Positions 61,829-64,000 of a DNA stretch of 64,000 nt are shown one piece after another. Source of the DNA: Actinomycetota bacterium (GTDB lineage Bacteria > Actinomycetota > Thermoleophilia > Gaiellales > Gaiellaceae); the NCBI GenBank assembly GCA_003161615.1, contig PMOB01000006.1:124001-188000 (forward strand), written 5' to 3'. Position 1 is the first letter of the stretch. Each line of letters opens with the position of its first letter. Below the pieces are notes generated by a model. The model worked only from the letters and a program-made list of their open reading frames with translations, had not been told where the DNA came from and made no database searches. A program made the translations under genes and the position numbers.

Positions 61829-62770
61829 CTAGGGCTGGCGCTGTTCGCGCGTAGTGCTGGTGATGCTGAGCAGCCCTTGGTCAGGAGCATGATCGACCTG
61901 CAAGGTGGTGTGCTCGATGCCGAAGCGCTCGTCTAGGAGCCGTTCGAGTTCGCGGCGGATCGCGTGGCAGTCGTCGCCCTGGTGGACGAGCACGTGTGCG
62001 GAGAGGGAGGGGAAGCCGGAGCTGATCTGCCACACGTGTAGGTCGTGGATGTTCTCGACATGCGGGTGGGCGGCGACGGCGGCACCGATCTCCTCGACGC
62101 TCGCCCCCTCCGGGGCGGCTTCGAGTAGGACGCGGCCGGAGTCGCGCAGGAGGCCCCAGGCGGAGCGGAGCATGACCGCGGCGATGAAGAGGGCGGCGAC
62201 GCCGTCGGCGCGTGTCCAGCCGGTGGCGAGGATGACTGCCCCGGCGATCGCGGTCGCGATGAAGGCGATCAGGTCGGTGAGGATGTGCTGGAAGCTGCCC
62301 TCGACGTTCATCGACTCGCGATTTGCTTTCGCGAGCTGCCAGCTCGCCGCCAGGTTGACTGCGATCCCAACGAGGGCGACGACGAGGATCGCCGTCCCCG
62401 CTGCGGCGGGGGGTGTGACGAGCCGGTGGACGCCTTCGTAGACGATCAGCCCGGCGAGGACGAGCAGGGTGGCGCCGTTTGCTTGTGCGGAAAGGATCTC
62501 GGAGCGCTTGAGACCGAAGGTGAGGTTGCCGCCGGAGGGACGGCGCATGAGCTGAATGACGACGAGCGACATGACGAGCGCGCCCGCGTCGGTGAGCATG
62601 TGTGCGGCATCCGAGAGCAGAGCGAGCGAGTGGGCGAGGATGCCGACGACGACTTCGACGGCCATGAATGAGACGATCAGGGCAAGAGCGACCGAGAGTC
62701 GCTTGGCGTCTGTGCTCTCGCTGGCGCCGTGCGCATGCCCGCCGTGGTCGTGGCTGCGGACCGCGGTCAC
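61829..62770 (-). CDS. czcD: Cation diffusion facilitator 2 (CzcD/ZitB type)
   Basis: 313 residues, complete. N-terminal His cluster (HDHGGHAHG), helix 2 LALLSDAAHMLTDAGAL with the H-x-x-x-D zinc site, helix 5 FQHILTDLIAFIATA with the second H-x-x-x-D, and a full cytoplasmic domain (VENIHDLHVWQISSGFPSLSAHVLV). Zinc/cadmium/cobalt exporter. Stops 18 bp from CDF 1 in converging orientation. Confidence 0.93.
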   Translation of the reverse strand: MTAVRSHDHGGHAHGASESTDAKRLSVALALIVSFMAVEVVVGILAHSLALLSDAAHMLTDAGALVMSLVVIQLMRRPSGGNLTFGLKRSEILSAQANGATLLVLAGLIVYEGVHRLVTPPAAAGTAILVVALVGIAVNLAASWQLAKANRESMNVEGSFQHILTDLIAFIATAIAGAVILATGWTRADGVAALFIAAVMLRSAWGLLRDSGRVLLEAAPEGASVEEIGAAVAAHPHVENIHDLHVWQISSGFPSLSAHVLVHQGDDCHAIRRELERLLDERFGIEHTTLQVDHAPDQGLLSITSTTREQRQP

Positions 62771-62776
62771 CGGGTC

Positions 62777-62782
62777 ACGGTA
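62777..62782 (-). promoter_or_regulatory. Predicted -10 for CDF gene 2
   Basis: TACCGT, 6 nt before GTG 62770. Confidence 0.55.
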
Positions 62783-62820
62783 GCGACGGACAGGCGAGGC
62801 GTTGTTGCTTTCGGGCCACG

Positions 62821-62826
62821 TACGCT
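62821..62826 (+). promoter_or_regulatory. Predicted -10 for CDF gene 3
   Basis: TACGCT, 6 nt before GTG 62833; divergent from the CDF 2 promoter. Confidence 0.55.
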
Positions 62827-62832
62827 GCCGTC

Positions 62833-63483
62833 GTGAGCGTCACCGTCGAGCATCAGCGGCGGCTGGGCGTGCCGCCGTTGGAGGAGCGGGCGGCGCTTGA
62901 GCGGCGGGCGAAACTGCTCGCCTGGAGCGGAAACGCTTGGCATGTGGTCGAGTTCGGGATCGCGCTCGGCGCCGGTATCGCGGCCGGGTCGATCGCGCTC
63001 ATCGCGTTCGGTGGAGACAGCCTCGTGGAACTCGGCTCCGGAGGAATCATCGTCTGGCTATTCAGCAACAGCCGCGGCGCCTCGCAGATCGCCGAGCGGC
63101 GGGCACAGCAGATGATCGCCGTGAGCTACGCGCTCCTCGTCGTCTACATCGGCGCCGAGTCGATTCGCGACCTCGCAGGCTCCCACCACCCCGGTGTGAG
63201 CTGGGTCGGTGTCGGTCTCGCCGCGTTCACGGCTCCGACGATGCCGCTGCTCGCGCGCGCGAAGCGCCGAGTCGGGCGAGCGCTGAACTCGTCTGCGACC
63301 GTCAGCGAGGCAGGCCAGAACACGATCTGCGCCTACCTCTCGGTCGCGCTCCTTGTCGGGCTGCTCGCGAACGCGCTCGCGGGCTGGTGGTGGGCTGACC
63401 CCTCGGCGGCGCTCGTCATCGCGGTTGTCGCGCTTAACGAAGAGCGGAAGTCGTGGCGCGGCGAGTCGTGCGAATGCTGCTAG
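62833..63483 (+). CDS. CDF-like membrane protein 3, lacking the C-terminal domain
   Basis: 216 residues with about five or six helices. SIALIAFGGDSLVELGSG resembles CDF helix 2 (G-x-x-S/D-x-x-x-E) and NSSATVSEAGQNTICAYLS helix 5. The cytoplasmic domain is replaced by a short tail ending in ESCECC, three Cys that may bind metal. Resembles small cation transporters of actinobacteria found near mercury or copper genes; substrate unknown. Confidence 0.7.
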   Translation: MSVTVEHQRRLGVPPLEERAALERRAKLLAWSGNAWHVVEFGIALGAGIAAGSIALIAFGGDSLVELGSGGIIVWLFSNSRGASQIAERRAQQMIAVSYALLVVYIGAESIRDLAGSHHPGVSWVGVGLAAFTAPTMPLLARAKRRVGRALNSSATVSEAGQNTICAYLSVALLVGLLANALAGWWWADPSAALVIAVVALNEERKSWRGESCECC

Positions 63484-63533
63484 CCCGTCAACAAACACGG
63501 CGAGCAGTCGGCATGCGTCCTACTCCTGGAGAC

Positions 63534-63809
63534 CTAACCAGGTGGTGGAGCCGGCTCGGTTAGGCGGGCCCGCAGCCGTTCATAGCTCGCCTCGTCAATT
63601 TCGCCGCGCGCGAGGCGATGCTGGAGGATGCCGAGCGGGGTCTCGAATGGAGACGGAGTACCGCGCACCGTCGCATTCCCGCTGTCGCGTTCGCCCCGGG
63701 CCCGAAACGCCCACACCACCAACCCCACAATGATGACGAGGAAGAGAAGCCACAACAGTGACATCAAGACCCAGCCGCCTGCTCCCATTCCATCGTGCCC
63801 GTAATACAT
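63534..63809 (-). CDS. SHOCT-domain small membrane protein
   Basis: ATG 63809 (GGAGG upstream) gives 91 residues: YYGHDGMGAGGWVLMSLLWLLFLVIIVGLVVW contains one helix, and LGILQHRLARGEIDEASYERLRARL is the SHOCT motif, a short oligomerisation or targeting helix pair. Such proteins often accompany metal and copper genes. The frame is open to 63878 but the upstream part is Ser/Thr-rich and overlaps nothing useful. Confidence 0.82.
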   Translation of the reverse strand: MYYGHDGMGAGGWVLMSLLWLLFLVIIVGLVVWAFRARGERDSGNATVRGTPSPFETPLGILQHRLARGEIDEASYERLRARLTEPAPPPG

Positions 63810-63916
63810 GTGCGTGGCCTCCGTTTCCGACCCAGCTGTCCTCCCCGTGGAGGATACGTCGGAACCACCCGTCCCCACGCACCAGGCCGCTGTTTGCGAG
63901 CTCGAGGCGTCACACC

Positions 63917-63943
63917 GCGATCCTGCACTAGGCCGAACGCTAG
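63917..63943. repeat. Inverted repeat, right copy (IR-R)
   Basis: GCGATCCTGCA followed outward by CTAGGCCGAACGCTAG. The inner arm matches IR-L (60942-60968) in reverse complement at 10 of 11 positions; the outer 16-bp quasi-palindrome matches it at 15 of 16 when read directly. Together they enclose the three CDF genes and the SHOCT gene (about 3.0 kb). Confidence 0.55.
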
Positions 63944-64000
63944 TCCCGCGGCTTCACGCCGTAGGACCCGTTCAACTGGTAGCCGCGTAGAGCCCGTGGC

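Overview
This is a gene-dense, high-GC (roughly 70 %) bacterial chromosome segment. GTG starts are common, most neighbouring genes overlap by 4 bp, and many genes have a TANNNT -10 box only 6-8 nt before the start codon, the layout of leaderless mRNAs typical of Actinomycetota. Gene content fits that phylum: a MarP-type CvpA/serine protease, DUF2277, DUF1684, DUF4177, PPOX-fold oxidoreductases and an arg operon with internal argR. A deep-branching class such as Thermoleophilia is my best guess; nothing in the window proves it.

Layout. 1-5.2 kb: the end of a beta-carbonic anhydrase, then a minus-strand group (GAF-GAF histidine kinase, a frameshifted membrane protein, a SnoaL-like protein), a lipoprotein, glyoxalase, GNAT and a DMT exporter. 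5.2-12.1 kb: purine operon purL-purF-(VOC gene)-purM-purN-purH without purS or purQ. 12.1-15.1 kb: an APH-type kinase, cystathionine beta-synthase, and an overlapping BolA-glutaredoxin pair. 15.1-20.3 kb: secreted and lipoprotein genes (an internally duplicated lipoprotein, an M23 peptidase, a propeller-like protein) and DUF2277. 20.4-24 kb: an accessory-looking stretch (DeoR regulator plus MFS transporter, orphan small proteins) carrying three copies of a ~30-bp repeat, each just after a plus-strand gene. 24-37.5 kb: cytochrome c, YcaQ-like glycosylase, cystathionine gamma-synthase, pyrophosphatase, hydrolases and oxidoreductases, MsrB, small membrane proteins, and tRNA-Glu, tRNA-Val and tRNA-Lys.

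37.5-45.2 kb is an eight-gene arginine operon, argC-J-B-D-R-G-H-F, with every junction overlapping. It is transcribed from an AT-rich operator/promoter where ArgR-type half-sites cover a probably leaderless argC promoter. 45.2-58.3 kb: DUF1684, a chorismate mutase-prephenate dehydrogenase-ACT fusion, oligoendopeptidase F, a SCO1-like protein with a second cysteine-free thioredoxin-like domain, a ferric-reductase-like membrane protein, NlpC/P60, SGNH hydrolase, an XRE regulator, MOSC, SDR, homocysteine methyltransferase/MTHFR and MarP.

Right of tRNA-Asp (58.3 kb) the sequence changes character. There is an unclassified SRANGKLSRGPKT-type protein, strong hairpins, tiny genes, a tRNA 3-prime remnant and a decayed propeller fragment. 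Then come three CDF-type metal transporter genes and a SHOCT protein enclosed by a pair of 27-bp inverted repeats about 3 kb apart. This looks like a remodelled island. No CRISPR array, rRNA, integrase or intact transposase is visible.
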